Part shown: one piece after another, positions 15,919-27,300 of the stretch
Layout: the number at the start of each line of letters is the position of its first letter
How positions within the stretch are numbered: the first letter of the stretch is position 1
NCBI GenBank assembly: GCA_001897835.1
Contig: MKUN01000032.1
Location: 1-49,481 of the forward strand
Direction: 5' to 3'
DNA length: 49,481 bases
Source of the DNA: Bacteroidetes bacterium 46-16
GTDB taxonomy: Bacteria > Bacteroidota > Bacteroidia > Chitinophagales > Chitinophagaceae
Program-made: the position numbers and the translations under genes
The notes under the pieces: generated by a model
Told to the model about the DNA's origin: nothing
Seen by the model: only the letters and a program-made list of their open reading frames with translations
Database searches by the model: none

Positions 15919-18249
15919 CTAAGGCTTATAAACATGGTTATTTACCATCGCACTTCCATCGGCCCCTTTTGATATAATTACAGCATCTGCGGGCCGTATC
16001 ATTAATTCGTCAAATCTGAGATAAGAAGTGAGCAGGTCATTATGAAGGATGATCCTTATTTTCTTTGCACTGGCAGGCATGCTAAAATATCTCGATGCCC
16101 TGAACCACATTTTGCCATCATTGTCAGTACCTTCTTTTATCAGGGCATCTCCCCAGCCCACCTGGTTGTCGTTGCTGTCTAGTACATTGAATACAATATA
16201 TGGGCTCTGGTATGTAGTGGGCTCAAGCAATGCCCAATAAGATATCTCGTATAGTTCATTATCATAAGCAGGCTCTATAGGTATTATTTCCGTTACCAGC
16301 TCTTCTTTTTTAGTCGGTTCCTGCGATCCTTTACTGAATATATGTTGATCGCTGGTACTGCTGTCAAAATGGTTTACATACCATGTTCCCCGGCATCCCA
16401 GGCAAGTGTCGCCTTTGCTCATTGAGGTATATATGCTTTTTATGCTGTCGTGGTGCTGTTTGTCGTTATGTCTTAGCCTGTCCGGATAGCATGCATAGAT
16501 ATAGAACTGGGAAAAATGCCCTATCGAATCCGATGCCGATAAAAGATAATTCTCGTCATCGTTCACCGCAATATCATCAAATTTCAGCAACAGGAAAGGC
16601 TTATTACTCTTGATCGTTCTTAATAAAGGTTTGTCGGCCCAGGGGCCACCGGCTGTCCTCACCTGCATTTCAGTTTGGCTCCACGATGAGCGCGACATAT
16701 TTACATCCACAAGGGGCAGCTTCAATTGTATGCCGGCGCGGTATGCTATTACAATATTCCAGTAATGGAACGCATTCAGCCACAGTTTCTCTGATCCGAT
16801 ATGGGTAAAAGGCAAAGTAATTATTGCCTGGAAATCGGAGGGTTTGTGATTTTGTTTGGCCAGGTAGTCATTCCAGTTCTGCTCTTCCGTCATAAAAAAC
16901 CACTTGTAGCCATTCGCATAATTGTTATTTAGCGCCTTTATCCGGTCCAGGTAGCCCTTTGCTTCCAATGACCATATACATAAAGGTATTGCCACAAAAA
17001 TATAGGCCAGTACCTTTCTTCTCGCCAGTAACCACTCATAATACCGGCTAATGGCCACAATGGCGAATAGGGTGATCACGTAATAGAACAGCCAGCTGAA
17101 CCGGCCCAGTGTTCTGAACTGTTTCAAAGCCGATATATAGTCGAAAAGCCATAGCATATGCCATTTGAATGGTATCCCCTTCGCAAGCGTAAGTGCCGAT
17201 AATGCTACGAAAAGCCATATACATGCTGAGGCATAACATGTTTTATTGTTTAGTTTTTCTCCCTTTATTTTGGATAATATCAGTACTGTGATACCCCCAA
17301 TGATCACGATAATGCTGGTTATTATAGGCACCAGGCCCATGTATGAATACCCTTCACCTCCCGACGACAATTCTTTGGTATACCAGCCTCTGGCTTTTAT
17401 GAATTGCCAGATAGGTGAAAATGCAGAGTTGAGATAATCGGGGTCTTCAGTAAGGTACATTAATGTACCGTAGGGGGCCGTTGGCCGGTCTGTCATGGGG
17501 TCAGTCAATACCAGTATGAGCTTTACTATGATCATACTGCACACTATAGCACCCAGCAAGGGTAATACCTTTTTGACCTTTGTCCAAAGTTTCCCGTCCC
17601 GGAAAATGCAATACGCAATTGCGTAGAAGCCTATGAACAATAAGCTGATGCCGAGAAAATAAGGATGTATAAAGGCCATTAGTATACTGATGACCAGTAG
17701 GTATACCAGGTATTTCTTCTTATCTGTATGGTCATAGCGCAGTACCAGGTAGATCAGTGCAGGTATATAAAAAGCATGCGATAAAGCGAAATGTCCTGTT
17801 AGCCGCAATACCTGTGGCGACATAATGATAACCAGCGATGCAAACAATATGGCCAGCCAGGGCCTTACTTTATACTCAATAAGTATCTTGTACGTAACTA
17901 TAATGGAGAAAATATAGCTTATCGCTATCGATACATGCATCACCCCAAGTGCAGTATTCTGGTCCACATGAATGATCCGCCCCAGGCCCGAAACCAGCAT
18001 AGCCACTAAGGGCTGGTCATCGGTATATATCACATGCTCGCCATAAGGGTAGTTCATGCCATAGAACCATGTGCCATTTCCGTATAGCGACTGGTACAGG
18101 TATGTAAAATAATTCTTAGCCCCGTCGCCCGATGGGTCCAGCATAATATGCCCAGGCGAAGTGAATAAGGGTGTGAGCATATAGTATATGACACAGAAAG
18201 CAAAAACAAAGGCTGCTGTGAGCCATAGGTACTGCTGTTTTTTACTCAT
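15919..18249 (-). CDS. Large multi-pass membrane protein, GT-C-like, with C-terminal beta domain (776 aa)
   Basis: The first 440 residues contain about eleven hydrophobic helices and the early acidic motif DPSGDGAKNYF followed by MNYPYGEH, the kind of Asp-containing periplasmic loop seen in GT-C glycosyltransferases that use lipid-linked sugars. The last 300 residues are soluble and rich in beta strands and aromatic residues (VGWGDALI, then WFRASRYFSMPASAKKIRI), like a carbohydrate-binding jelly roll on the periplasmic side. The GT2 gene 38 bases upstream encodes a polyprenyl-phosphate sugar transferase type, a likely partner that supplies the lipid-linked sugar. Assignment is from topology and motif style; donor and acceptor are unknown. 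Confidence 0.7.
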   Translation of the reverse strand: MSKKQQYLWLTAAFVFAFCVIYYMLTPLFTSPGHIMLDPSGDGAKNYFTYLYQSLYGNGTWFYGMNYPYGEHVIYTDDQPLVAMLVSGLGRIIHVDQNTALGVMHVSIAISYIFSIIVTYKILIEYKVRPWLAILFASLVIIMSPQVLRLTGHFALSHAFYIPALIYLVLRYDHTDKKKYLVYLLVISILMAFIHPYFLGISLLFIGFYAIAYCIFRDGKLWTKVKKVLPLLGAIVCSMIIVKLILVLTDPMTDRPTAPYGTLMYLTEDPDYLNSAFSPIWQFIKARGWYTKELSSGGEGYSYMGLVPIITSIIVIIGGITVLILSKIKGEKLNNKTCYASACIWLFVALSALTLAKGIPFKWHMLWLFDYISALKQFRTLGRFSWLFYYVITLFAIVAISRYYEWLLARRKVLAYIFVAIPLCIWSLEAKGYLDRIKALNNNYANGYKWFFMTEEQNWNDYLAKQNHKPSDFQAIITLPFTHIGSEKLWLNAFHYWNIVIAYRAGIQLKLPLVDVNMSRSSWSQTEMQVRTAGGPWADKPLLRTIKSNKPFLLLKFDDIAVNDDENYLLSASDSIGHFSQFYIYACYPDRLRHNDKQHHDSIKSIYTSMSKGDTCLGCRGTWYVNHFDSSTSDQHIFSKGSQEPTKKEELVTEIIPIEPAYDNELYEISYWALLEPTTYQSPYIVFNVLDSNDNQVGWGDALIKEGTDNDGKMWFRASRYFSMPASAKKIRIILHNDLLTSYLRFDELMIRPADAVIISKGADGSAMVNNHVYKP

Positions 18250-18287
18250 AAGGATTGGCTGCGACTGGATATAGTAACTAAAAGTAC

Positions 18288-18986
18288 CTATTTTAATAAT
18301 AGCTTTATGAAATTTATTATTTCCGAGGTCAAAATTTTTGGATTCATTTTACGGAAATGTACATCTTCATTCAGTTGCACGGGTATTGCCTCAACTTTTA
18401 GATTGTTTTTAAAACAATTACGGATGAACTCAAGATCGAAAATGTACCGGTCGATCGTGGTTTGCAGGAACAATGGTTTTACCTTTTGGGTAAATCCTTT
18501 CAGGCCACATTGTGTATCGCTTATCGGCATCGATAAAAATATCCTGATTAAAAAACGCAGGTACTTCGATATTTGCCTGCGTACAAAAGGTACCTTGTCG
18601 TAATAGTTTTTGTTTTTTATACCCGCTGCCACATCACATCTCCCGCTCTTTAAGGCCTGGTAAATACTTATGAAACTAGTTGTATCGTACGGAAAATCGA
18701 TATCCGTATACATGAGCAGCTCGCCATTGGCACGCTCCATCCCGTATCTCACAGCATGGCCTTTACCCATATTGGTATCATAGCCTATAAACTTCAGTTC
18801 TTTTATTTGTTCTTCCAGGTATGTTATATCTGCCTTACGAATACCTTTATCCCTTCCGCCATCATTTACAACGATGAGCTCTATAGGCCCTTCTATTTTT
18901 TGTCGCAGCACTTTATAATTGGCAAGAATATTCTCCGCCCAGCCTTCCGGCGGGTTATAGCATGGTAGTATTATAGACAATGACAT
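18288..18986 (-). CDS. Family 2 glycosyltransferase, dolichyl-phosphate glucosyltransferase-like (232 aa)
   Basis: This is a GT-A fold transferase that probably loads a sugar on a polyprenyl phosphate at the cytoplasmic face. IILPCYNPPEGW opens the domain, LIVVNDGGRDKG is the nucleotide site, TNMGKGHAVRYGMERANGE is the typical Dpg synthase stretch, and MYTDIDFPYD carries the metal-binding acidic motif (D-x-D). SDTQCGLKGF matches the family's late D-x-Q-C-G-F-K motif. It has no membrane anchor of its own. It starts 34 bases after paaC and precedes the membrane protein gene by 38 bases, so it may be co-transcribed with the paa genes. Confidence 0.9.
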   Translation of the reverse strand: MSLSIILPCYNPPEGWAENILANYKVLRQKIEGPIELIVVNDGGRDKGIRKADITYLEEQIKELKFIGYDTNMGKGHAVRYGMERANGELLMYTDIDFPYDTTSFISIYQALKSGRCDVAAGIKNKNYYDKVPFVRRQISKYLRFLIRIFLSMPISDTQCGLKGFTQKVKPLFLQTTIDRYIFDLEFIRNCFKNNLKVEAIPVQLNEDVHFRKMNPKILTSEIINFIKLLLK

Positions 18987-19020
18987 TTTGTGCAGGGGAG
19001 CTCTTTACGGTTATTTTGTA

Positions 19021-19842
19021 TTACCATTCCATGTTTGGGTATGTTCTTTGCATATATTGCATTTCGGCCAGTATATAGCCAAGGTGTTCGGTATGCCTTC
19101 CCTCTTTGCCTCCTTGCTGCATCCATCCCTCTTCAGGCTGTGCCAGGGTGGCCTCATCCAGTACTTTGCCTATCGCTGTGGCCCATTTGGTTTTTAGCTC
19201 ATCCAGGTTCACACCGGTACCTGCCTTATACATAGCTTTATCTGTTTCAACCATGGTACACAGCTCGCCGGTATATTGCCAGAGATAGCTTGCAGCTTCC
19301 TGCATGCGCTTATGGCTTTCTGCTGTGCCATCGCCCAGTCTTATCACCCATTCACTGCTCCACCTCATGTGGTAGGTCACTTCCTTCAGCGATTTTTCAG
19401 CTATCGCCGCCAGCGTTTCATCATTGCTGTTTTGCAGCCCGGTATAGAAGTGGTAATTGAAGGTGTCGTAATATAAAGAACGTGCTGCAGTATAGGCCCA
19501 GTCTTTATTGGCCTGCTCCACCAGCAGCACATTATAGAAATCCCAGCCATCTCTCAGGTAGGCCATATCATCTTCATCTATAGGCTGACCACCCGCTATG
19601 ATCGCTTGCAGTGCAGGCGAAGTGAATACCTTTTCCTGCTCAGCACGCGGCAGTTCGTTGAACTGTTCTGCGGCATACTGGTACAGGCTGCGTGCCTGGC
19701 CAAGGTGATCAAGCGCTATATTGGTCAGCGCTATATCCTGTTCCAATATAGGCCCGTGCCCGCACCATTCACTTAGGCGATGGCCCATGATCAGGGCATT
19801 ATCGGCTATCTGCAGTATATATTTTAGTTTTTGAACGCTCAT
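19021..19842 (-). CDS. paaC: Phenylacetyl-CoA epoxidase structural subunit PaaC (273 aa)
   Basis: PaaC is the ferritin-like subunit that pairs with PaaA to form the core of the 1,2-phenylacetyl-CoA epoxidase. IADNALIMGHRLSEWCGHGP and DIALTNIALDHLGQARSLYQYA give the start of the four-helix bundle, FYNVLLVEQANKDWAYTAARS follows, and EVTYHMRWSSEWVIRLGDGTAESHKR is the typical late motif. It starts 22 bases after paaB. Length is normal. Confidence 0.96.
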   Translation of the reverse strand: MSVQKLKYILQIADNALIMGHRLSEWCGHGPILEQDIALTNIALDHLGQARSLYQYAAEQFNELPRAEQEKVFTSPALQAIIAGGQPIDEDDMAYLRDGWDFYNVLLVEQANKDWAYTAARSLYYDTFNYHFYTGLQNSNDETLAAIAEKSLKEVTYHMRWSSEWVIRLGDGTAESHKRMQEAASYLWQYTGELCTMVETDKAMYKAGTGVNLDELKTKWATAIGKVLDEATLAQPEEGWMQQGGKEGRHTEHLGYILAEMQYMQRTYPNMEW

Positions 19843-19864
19843 TGGTTGTATGGCAAATTACCGG

Positions 19865-20170
19865 TTACATATGCTTTAACTCATCAGGCAGGTTATAGAA
19901 GGTAGGGTGCCTGTATATCTTATCATTCGCTGGCTCATACATGCTTGCCGATTCATCCGGATCCGATGTGTGCAGGTACTTACTCTCTACTACCCATATG
20001 CTCACCCCTTCCATACGGCGGGTATACACATCGCGCGCATTTTCTATGGCCATTTGTGCGTCAGCCGCATGCAGGCTGCCTACATGTTTATGGTCCAGCC
20101 CGGCCTTACTCCTGATGAATACTTCCCACAGAGGCCATTCGCTTTTATGTTCTGTTTCTTGTTGCGACAT
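19865..20170 (-). CDS. paaB: Phenylacetyl-CoA epoxidase subunit PaaB (101 aa)
   Basis: PaaB is the small bridging subunit of the epoxidase complex. EWPLWEVFIRSKAGLDHKHVGS, then HAADAQMAIENARDVYTRR and SIWVVESKYL are conserved family stretches. It sits in the usual order A-B-C, but a strong hairpin occupies the 60-base gap after paaA. Confidence 0.96.
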   Translation of the reverse strand: MSQQETEHKSEWPLWEVFIRSKAGLDHKHVGSLHAADAQMAIENARDVYTRRMEGVSIWVVESKYLHTSDPDESASMYEPANDKIYRHPTFYNLPDELKHM

Positions 20171-20195
20171 ATATTTTGGCTATAATGTTATAAAA

Positions 20196-20225
20196 CATTG
20201 GCTACAATTTCTCTTGTAGCCAATG
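20196..20225. promoter_or_regulatory. 12-bp perfect hairpin between paaA and paaB
   Basis: CATTGGCTACAA (20196-20207) and TTGTAGCCAATG (20214-20225) pair around a 6-nt loop. In the minus (coding) direction it is followed by TTTTATAAC, a weak U-run, so it could act as a partial terminator or as an mRNA processing or stabilising element inside the operon. Confidence 0.7.
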
Positions 20226-20232
20226 CACTTTT

Positions 20233-21180
20233 TTATGCAGCTTCTTGTCTTGATCTTTGTTTTCGTTTTTCGCTGTATGCAGCAGCGGCCTCACGCACCC
20301 ATTCACCTCCTTCCCATGCTTTCCTGCGTGTCTCCAATCGCTCTTTATTACATGGGCCATTACCCTTTACTACGTTCCAGAATTCGTCCCAGTCTATCTT
20401 GCCATAGTCATAGTGGCCGCGTGCTTCATTCCATTTCAGGTCTGCGTCCGGCACGCTCAGCCCAAGTATTTTAGCCTGTTCCACCGTAACATCTATAAAT
20501 TTCTGCCGCAGCTCATCATTGGTGAAGCGTTTTATTTTCCAGTGCATACTCTGCTCGGTGTGCGGGCTGTTATCATCTGGTGGGCCAAACATCATGATCG
20601 ATGGCCACCACCAGCGGTTCAGTGCATCCTGTGCCATTTTCTTTTGCACGGCTGTTCCTTTTGATAAGGTGAGCATGATCTCGAAACCTTGTCTTTGATG
20701 AAAACTCTCTTCTTTACATACACGCACCATGGCCCTGGCATAGGGGCCGTACGATGTACGGCATAGCGGCACCTGGTTCATGATGGCTGCGCCATCCACC
20801 AGCCAGCCTATGGCGCCCATATCGGCCCAGGTCAGCGTAGGGTAGTTGAAGATGGAAGAATATTTTGCTTTACCACTGTGCAGTTGATCATATAGCTCAT
20901 CGCGGCTTATTCCTAGTGTCTCCGCAGCGCTGTATAGATATAAGCCGTGTCCTGCTTCATCTTGTACCTTCGCCAGCAATACCGCTTTGCGTCGCAGGCT
21001 CGGGGCGCGGGTTATCCAGTTGCCTTCCGGCAGCATACCCACTATTTCACTGTGTGCATGTTGCGATATCTGGCGGATAAGGGTCTTCCGGTAAGTGTCC
21101 GGCATCCAGTCACGCGGTTCTATCGCTATGTCCTTTTCCAGCTTTTCTTCAAAATTTTCTTCGAACGAATGAACGGTCAT
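20233..21180 (-). CDS. paaA: Phenylacetyl-CoA epoxidase catalytic subunit PaaA (315 aa)
   Basis: PaaA holds the di-iron centre that epoxidises the ring of phenylacetyl-CoA. The iron ligands are in [15 protein letters not shown] (E-x2-H type) and [14 protein letters not shown]. The start [25 protein letters not shown], and [18 protein letters not shown] are also family-typical. A TATATTTG box lies 23 nt before the ATG on the minus strand. It heads the paaABC group; the reductase PaaE is encoded 22 kb away in this window. Confidence 0.97.
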   Translation of the reverse strand: MTVHSFEENFEEKLEKDIAIEPRDWMPDTYRKTLIRQISQHAHSEIVGMLPEGNWITRAPSLRRKAVLLAKVQDEAGHGLYLYSAAETLGISRDELYDQLHSGKAKYSSIFNYPTLTWADMGAIGWLVDGAAIMNQVPLCRTSYGPYARAMVRVCKEESFHQRQGFEIMLTLSKGTAVQKKMAQDALNRWWWPSIMMFGPPDDNSPHTEQSMHWKIKRFTNDELRQKFIDVTVEQAKILGLSVPDADLKWNEARGHYDYGKIDWDEFWNVVKGNGPCNKERLETRRKAWEGGEWVREAAAAYSEKRKQRSRQEAA

Positions 21181-21203
21181 GGAAGATCTTGTTTTATGAG
21201 CTA

Positions 21204-21211
21204 CAAATATA
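21204..21211 (-). promoter_or_regulatory. -7 box of the paaABC operon
   Basis: TATATTTG on the minus strand, 23 nt before paaA. No TTG is found at the 19-nt position. Confidence 0.5.
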
Positions 21212-21259
21212 CGATTAAACTGCCTTATTTTAGGTGGCTTTGCCCTTAGCAGTAAGCCA

Positions 21260-21298
21260 TATAAAAATATATGGGGAGGTCTTGTTGCCTCCCCATAT
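21260..21298 (-). terminator. Terminator of sprA
   Basis: Arms ATATGGGGAGG and CCTCCCCATAT (21269-21279 with 21288-21298) form an 11-bp stem with an 8-nt loop, followed on the minus strand by ATATTTTTAT. It lies 15 bases past the sprA stop. Confidence 0.85.
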
Positions 21299-21313
21299 CA
21301 TATAGAACTATCT

Positions 21314-24300
21314 CTATTGTGCAAATGTGAACCGGAGCATAATGCCCGCCCTGGTTGTCGTGATCGGGTACGAGCTCGATACATAGGGTATGCTCTGTCT
21401 CCTGTCATAGAACATACGCAGTGTTAACTGGTCGTTGACTATATAGTCTATTGTTGGCGATATGGTCACCACTTTCTGGCCCCTTGTCGTGATCCCGATG
21501 TTTTGAGACAGGTAATTATTGCTTGTACGGTCATCACGCAGGCCCACGTCCACTTTAAAGGTCAGGTCATTTTTCAGCTTGCGTACGCCAAGTACAGCAA
21601 ATGGCAGCCTCAGCCCTTTTACGCGGTAGCCAAAGCCGATCTGGTATTCCGTGCTCTTTGTCTCACTCACCTGGTAGTCCAGCATATTCAGGCTCACGGT
21701 CCTTGTCTTATTCAGTCCTACGGATGCTGTGAGGTTATTGCGGAACTGGGCGTCTATTTTCAATAATGGGCTTAGCTGTTCCGATATAGTCAGGTTAGGC
21801 ACCTGGTAGAAGGGTATATAGTTGCCCGATGATGAGTCTATGAACGATGGTGCGCTGAGGCCGTAAATATCCTGGTACAGCAGCGAGGTATTAAAGCTGT
21901 TCATTGACATAGTGCCTGTATATGCATGTGTAAGGGTCATGCTGCTCAATATATCCCTGAAGACGGGCAGCTTGCTTAGCCCGTTATAGGTCACACGCCA
22001 GTTAGGCATAGGTTTGTAGTTTTTGAATGGGTTGAAGCGTATGCCATTGCCGCTGTAGTCTATCAGGGCCACATCGTTGGCGTTCTTGCCGCTGTAAGCA
22101 GCTATAAAGGCTGGTATCAATACGTCTTGTGAGTATTGCGTATAACCCTTTTTATAATTAGGGTCATTCGGATCGTTGGCCCCATTCGTATAAGGATTGG
22201 CATTACCAAGCCTTTGCGATATCACCTCCCTGTTCGCGAGGAACTGGTTATAAACACCCGAATTGGCACCCGATGATTTGAATAAGGTGTTCAGCCCTAT
22301 ATAGGATATATTAAAGCTGCCCGATTCATAGGGGTTCAGGTGCTCGAAGGCACTTCCGTCATGAGCGTAACTGGTGTCTTTATATAGCTCGTTATGTGCT
22401 TTGCTGAAGGTTTTGGTAAGGCTTATATCTATCCTGAAATCCGGGAACGGCTCCAGCGTGGTTTGCAGGTTGAAATTCTGGGAATAGGTTTGCTGGAACT
22501 GGGCATTGAAGAGCGAGTCGGTACTCAGCCGGTTGCTGCCCGATTGCGATTCCACCCATTGCTGGTTAGGCTGGTAGCCATATACGAAGTCAATGCCCGG
22601 TGCGCCGCTGCTTGTGTTTATGCCCAGTACCTTTGTGCTGTCCAGGTAGCCCGGCAATATGGTTCCGGCATTTTCCGTATAGTTCACCGTTGTTCGCTTC
22701 ACCATCGTCAGTAGTCTTCCCACAAATCGCACTGCCGGGCTTACTTCCGGATTGATATTCCGGCGTGCTTTTCTTGCAGCCTTTCTTGCAGCTTTGCGTT
22801 TTGCCTTTTCTGCTTTTTGACGGTCATGTTCTTTTTGTTCCAGCACCTTGCGCAATGAGTCCAGTTGATGGTCGCTCATGTTCGCAGCTTTCGCAGCCAT
22901 GAGTGCAGCTTCTATCCGTTCTTTAGGGCTCTGCTCAGCTTTTTTCTTATTCTCGTCCTGGTTCTTGGCATTCGGGTCCGGCGGTCGCACCACATCATCA
23001 TCATTGTCGCGCATTTGCTGCACGTTTTTATTCTTGTCGCCGGTACGGAGGTCTTTTACATTCACATTTCCGGCACCTGTGTTTTTGGGCTTGCTTTCTT
23101 TCTTCTTATTATGCCGTGGCGGCTGGTTTATGGCCCGCAGCCATCGGTTCTTATTGTATAGCGAAACAAAATTAAGCTCACCTGTCACCTGTTTCGTTTG
23201 TGTATTGCTTATGGTGTTGCCAAGGTCGCGTGCCAGTTGCGATGCCCCGGTCCATGTATAGTTGGCATTGTACGACAGGCGCAGGTTGGTCCAGTCAAGC
23301 ACGGGTATTTTTTGCAGCGGTGTATTATAGCTGCTGTTGAACGATTGTGTATAATTGGTATTTCGTCCAAGCCGCTCTATGTTATGCCACAGGGTATCAC
23401 GCTTTGCTTTCGTGTTCGCTCTGCCATAAGGCTCGTCTATGCGCGAATTATTGGTGGCCGTAAAGTCGAACGATAAAGAACGTGCAAGCTCCCAGCGCAA
23501 TGTATACAACCTGTTCCAGGTAAAGTTCTTATAGTAGGTCGGCTCTATCTTATAAGGCCCGTCACTGATATTCCTTACCTGCGTCTCATCCATGATCTTA
23601 TTCAGGTCGGTCCTGAAGGTCACATTCGATGGCAGCGGGTTAAAGTTAATGTCCCGTATCAGCGATAACCATTTCGACCTCGATTTAAAAGTACGCTTGA
23701 ATGGTTCTATCGACTTCGATTTTATATTATAAGTATATCCCAGTCCCAGTTTATTATTCACCAGGTTATCGCTTTCTATAGTTGGGTTCCGTTTAAACTG
23801 CCTGTTATAAGCATAGCTCAGGTCAAAGTTTTTTACACTCCATGGATGTACCTTGCTTTTTTGCTTGTCCGGGTCACCCAGTATACGTACATTGGTCAGG
23901 TTCACACTGGTGATCGAGGTATAATCCTGTGCTGCTTTTTTGAACGAGTCCCTCTGCTTGCCGGTTGCAGCTGCATTAAGCTCGTCTTTATACTTAACGT
24001 CCAGGTCATATGGATTAAATTCAGGGTTGCTTACGTTTTGCGAATAGCCCAGGAACAGCGGCAATTGCACGCCCCATTTGCGCGGCATCAGCTTGCCCAT
24101 ATTCAGGTTGGTCGATGCATTGTATTGATAAAAGTTGTCCTTGAACCTTTGGTCCACTTTCTGGTCTATATTGCCATAACCCTGTGTATGCATACTTCCC
24201 GACAGGTTCACATTGCCAAGGTCTGCAAGTTGCAGGTTCACTTTACCCGCCGCAGCATAGCCGGCTTTTTCATCCAGTCCCACCATGCGCAGTTCGTTGA

Positions 24301-27300
24301 ACCACACTTCCACGCACTTGCCCAGCCCGTCATCGTCAGGTGTTTGCGTGGTCTTTTTAGGGTTCAGTATACCCAGCATTATGGTCTTGGCATCGCCTAT
24401 ATTCGGGTTGCCTACTACTATGATCGTGTTGCCTTTGCTGCCCGTAGTGGCATAAGGCACATATGATGGCAGACCCTGGTTATTCCTTTCTGTCTTGGCA
24501 TTCACAAGGTCGTTCAGCACCAGGTCCATCCTGTTTGCTTCAGGCCACACAGCATCCGGGTCACTGGCACCGGGATTGGTTATTTTAAGCGGCACCTGGT
24601 ATTCATAGTAGTTATTGGTAAAGTCACTGCCTATGCGGATGAAGCCTTTTACATCGCCATCTTTCAGTGGTTGCTGTCCTACTTGTGATTCTGCGTGCAT
24701 GAACATGCGCAGCTCGCTGAACTGGCGCATATCAACACCTATTTCTTTATACACCCCCCGTGCATCACCATCCTTTAAGGTGCAGGTTTGCAGCGATAGG
24801 GCCTGCTCGTTCAGTTGCACATTTTGTCCGTTGGCCACCGCTGCCTGCTGGCGGTTCACACCGGGAGGTATCACATATGGTATTGGCTGGCGGCCACTGT
24901 TCTCTTCCACGCTCACCGTGGTTACGGTAAAGTTGTTCGATTTTATATCCGGCTCAGGTATGTTCTCTCCCGGCGCTTGCAGCGAGAACTGGTAAGTGCG
25001 CCATTGATTACGGCCCAGTTGCAGTTGGGCAAATCGGGCTATAGCACTATCCTTGAAGCCGGTCATGTACATCCTGATAAAGCGTATGGCCCTGAAATCG
25101 CCTATATCACCTACTCGTTGCTGGTATTCTCTTATCGGTATTTTGAACTGGTACCAGGTCTCATCTTCATAACTGCCATTCGGTAATTTTGGATGTGTAG
25201 TTATCTTATTAACGATATAGTTACTGCCCTCGGGCATGTTGGGTTTAAGGTCTACACGGTATTCATAATAAGACTCGCTTTCATTAAGCGTATTGTCTTT
25301 GTTTATATCTTCCGATTCAGGCAGTGTTGTCGCTGATGTGGAGAAAGATGAATTGGGATCGGTAACAGGCGAGTTGCCCTGCGGGTTATTAAAATATTTA
25401 TAACGCTCCAGCACGCCGGCACCACTGTTATCATAGCTCGCATCACGATAGTATTTGTAATCATCGCCCGATGGGTCAGCCTGCGCGGCGGCAAGGGCAG
25501 CGGCATTCACATGCTGTGCAAGCTTTTGCAGGTAGTCGCCGAAGAATACATTTCTTTCCGCATCATCATCAGCACCATCATAGCCTACATCCTGTACGGC
25601 ACGCGCTGCCGGGTCATTGTCAAATGCCCGGGTTATCTGCTGCTGAAATTTAGGCACATAGCCCCAGCTGGTTGGGTCCAGCTGGTCTGTATTTGCCGGG
25701 TAAGGGATGCCGTTCTCGAAGAATTTCCGGGAATCTTTCAGCACATCTTCTGATACATTGCCGAGGTTGATGTATAGTTCACCACCCTGTGAGTTCGGGT
25801 TGTTGATAAAGGGGTCCATCAGCCAAAACTCCACGTACTGCACATTCGATGCTTCAAAGTCGCTGTATTCTATAGGGCGCATAATACCGCCCCATCGTTT
25901 TTCTGGGTTCACCAATTTGTTATTGGCATCTACATTCGTATAGTCAAAATTGTAAGGGCCTTTATCTTTAGGGTAGTAGCCAAGGTCCAGTGTGCTGGTA
26001 GCATTTTGCAGCGTTGTTACCGATCGTTGAGGGAAGATGTCCTGCGTCTGCACCATCCTGATATAGTGCTGGTTGGGATCATTCTTCACATAATCGGGTA
26101 CTCCACCCCCCGGATCTACCAGCGTAGGCTCTATAAAATACCAGGCAAGCCGCGCACGATTATATCCATAAGTAAGTTTGTTATTATCGCCCGCTTCGGG
26201 GAAGAGCACATTACCGCTCTTGTCATGCGCACCGAATGGTGTTGAGGCAAGCGACCATGCATTGGCAGGGAATTTAAGATCGTAGGCACTGCTCGTCCCT
26301 TCAAAATCATCTATGTATACCGAGCCCTCGGGGTCCAGCGAGTTGATCTGTTTCGGGTGCCCCGGCAACAGGCTGGCCACCTCACCGGTAGCATTGATGA
26401 ATGATGGTGCTGTAGTGGAGTACAATGGCAGCTTATCCAGTGCGCGCGTCAGCCCCGGCGATTCCGATTGATAATTCGCATCTATACCCAGTACCGTATT
26501 CTTTATAGGGTCTTCACCAAAAGTTGTTTTTTGGGTGAAAGGCCTTTCCGTAAGCCGCATAAAAGTACCGCCCAGTGCCAGCTTCTTATTCAGGTAGTAG
26601 TCAAAGCGTGCACCCATGAAGTTTTGCTGCTGGAAACCAAAGGTCGCATTGTCTTCATACTGTATGTTGATAGGTATGCCTGAGTTGAGTATGCCCTGGT
26701 TCAGTATCTTGATCTTGCCCAGCCCATAGTCTATCTGGTAATCCTGGTTTTCAATTAGCCTGGTGCCGCCGGCCGATACCGATACGGAACCCTGCGGTAT
26801 GTTAAAGCCACCCAGGAATATCTCCGATGACGAGGCCGATTTGTAAGAGCCCTTTATCACATACCTGTTCGTTTGTTGAAACTGGCGCGCTATTGTCTTG
26901 GTAGAATCGTACAATATCTGGTACAGGTACTTCCGTTCCAGTTGTGCGTTGTTGCCCAGTGCAGGCTTCAGGTCTTCGCCAAATGGTTCCAGCACGGGGA
27001 AGATGATCTTACCTTGCTGCGTATTGATGGTGATGCCGTCTACAAAATCAAAGATACCATCGGGCGATGGATCGTTCTGGAAGTTAAGACGGTCAAGATT
27101 TAGCAAGGTCAGCAGCGGCACACCGGCTTTTGGTCCTTCGGGCAGGTAGCGTTTTTCTCCACCCCCGGGATCCTGGTACAGCACATTCAGCCTGAAGTCT
27201 TCTTTCGATACGCCCAGCCCGCCCAGTGTGTATATGTTCTTCATCATCAGGTGCCAAATCGGGTAGTTAGGCCGTGCTGATGTACCTTTCAGTAGCTTCA

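Noticed and set aside
22394-24466. Several 100-200-codon plus-strand frames inside sprA
   Set aside because: They are shadows of the 2,495-codon sprA frame, with no start signals or domains.
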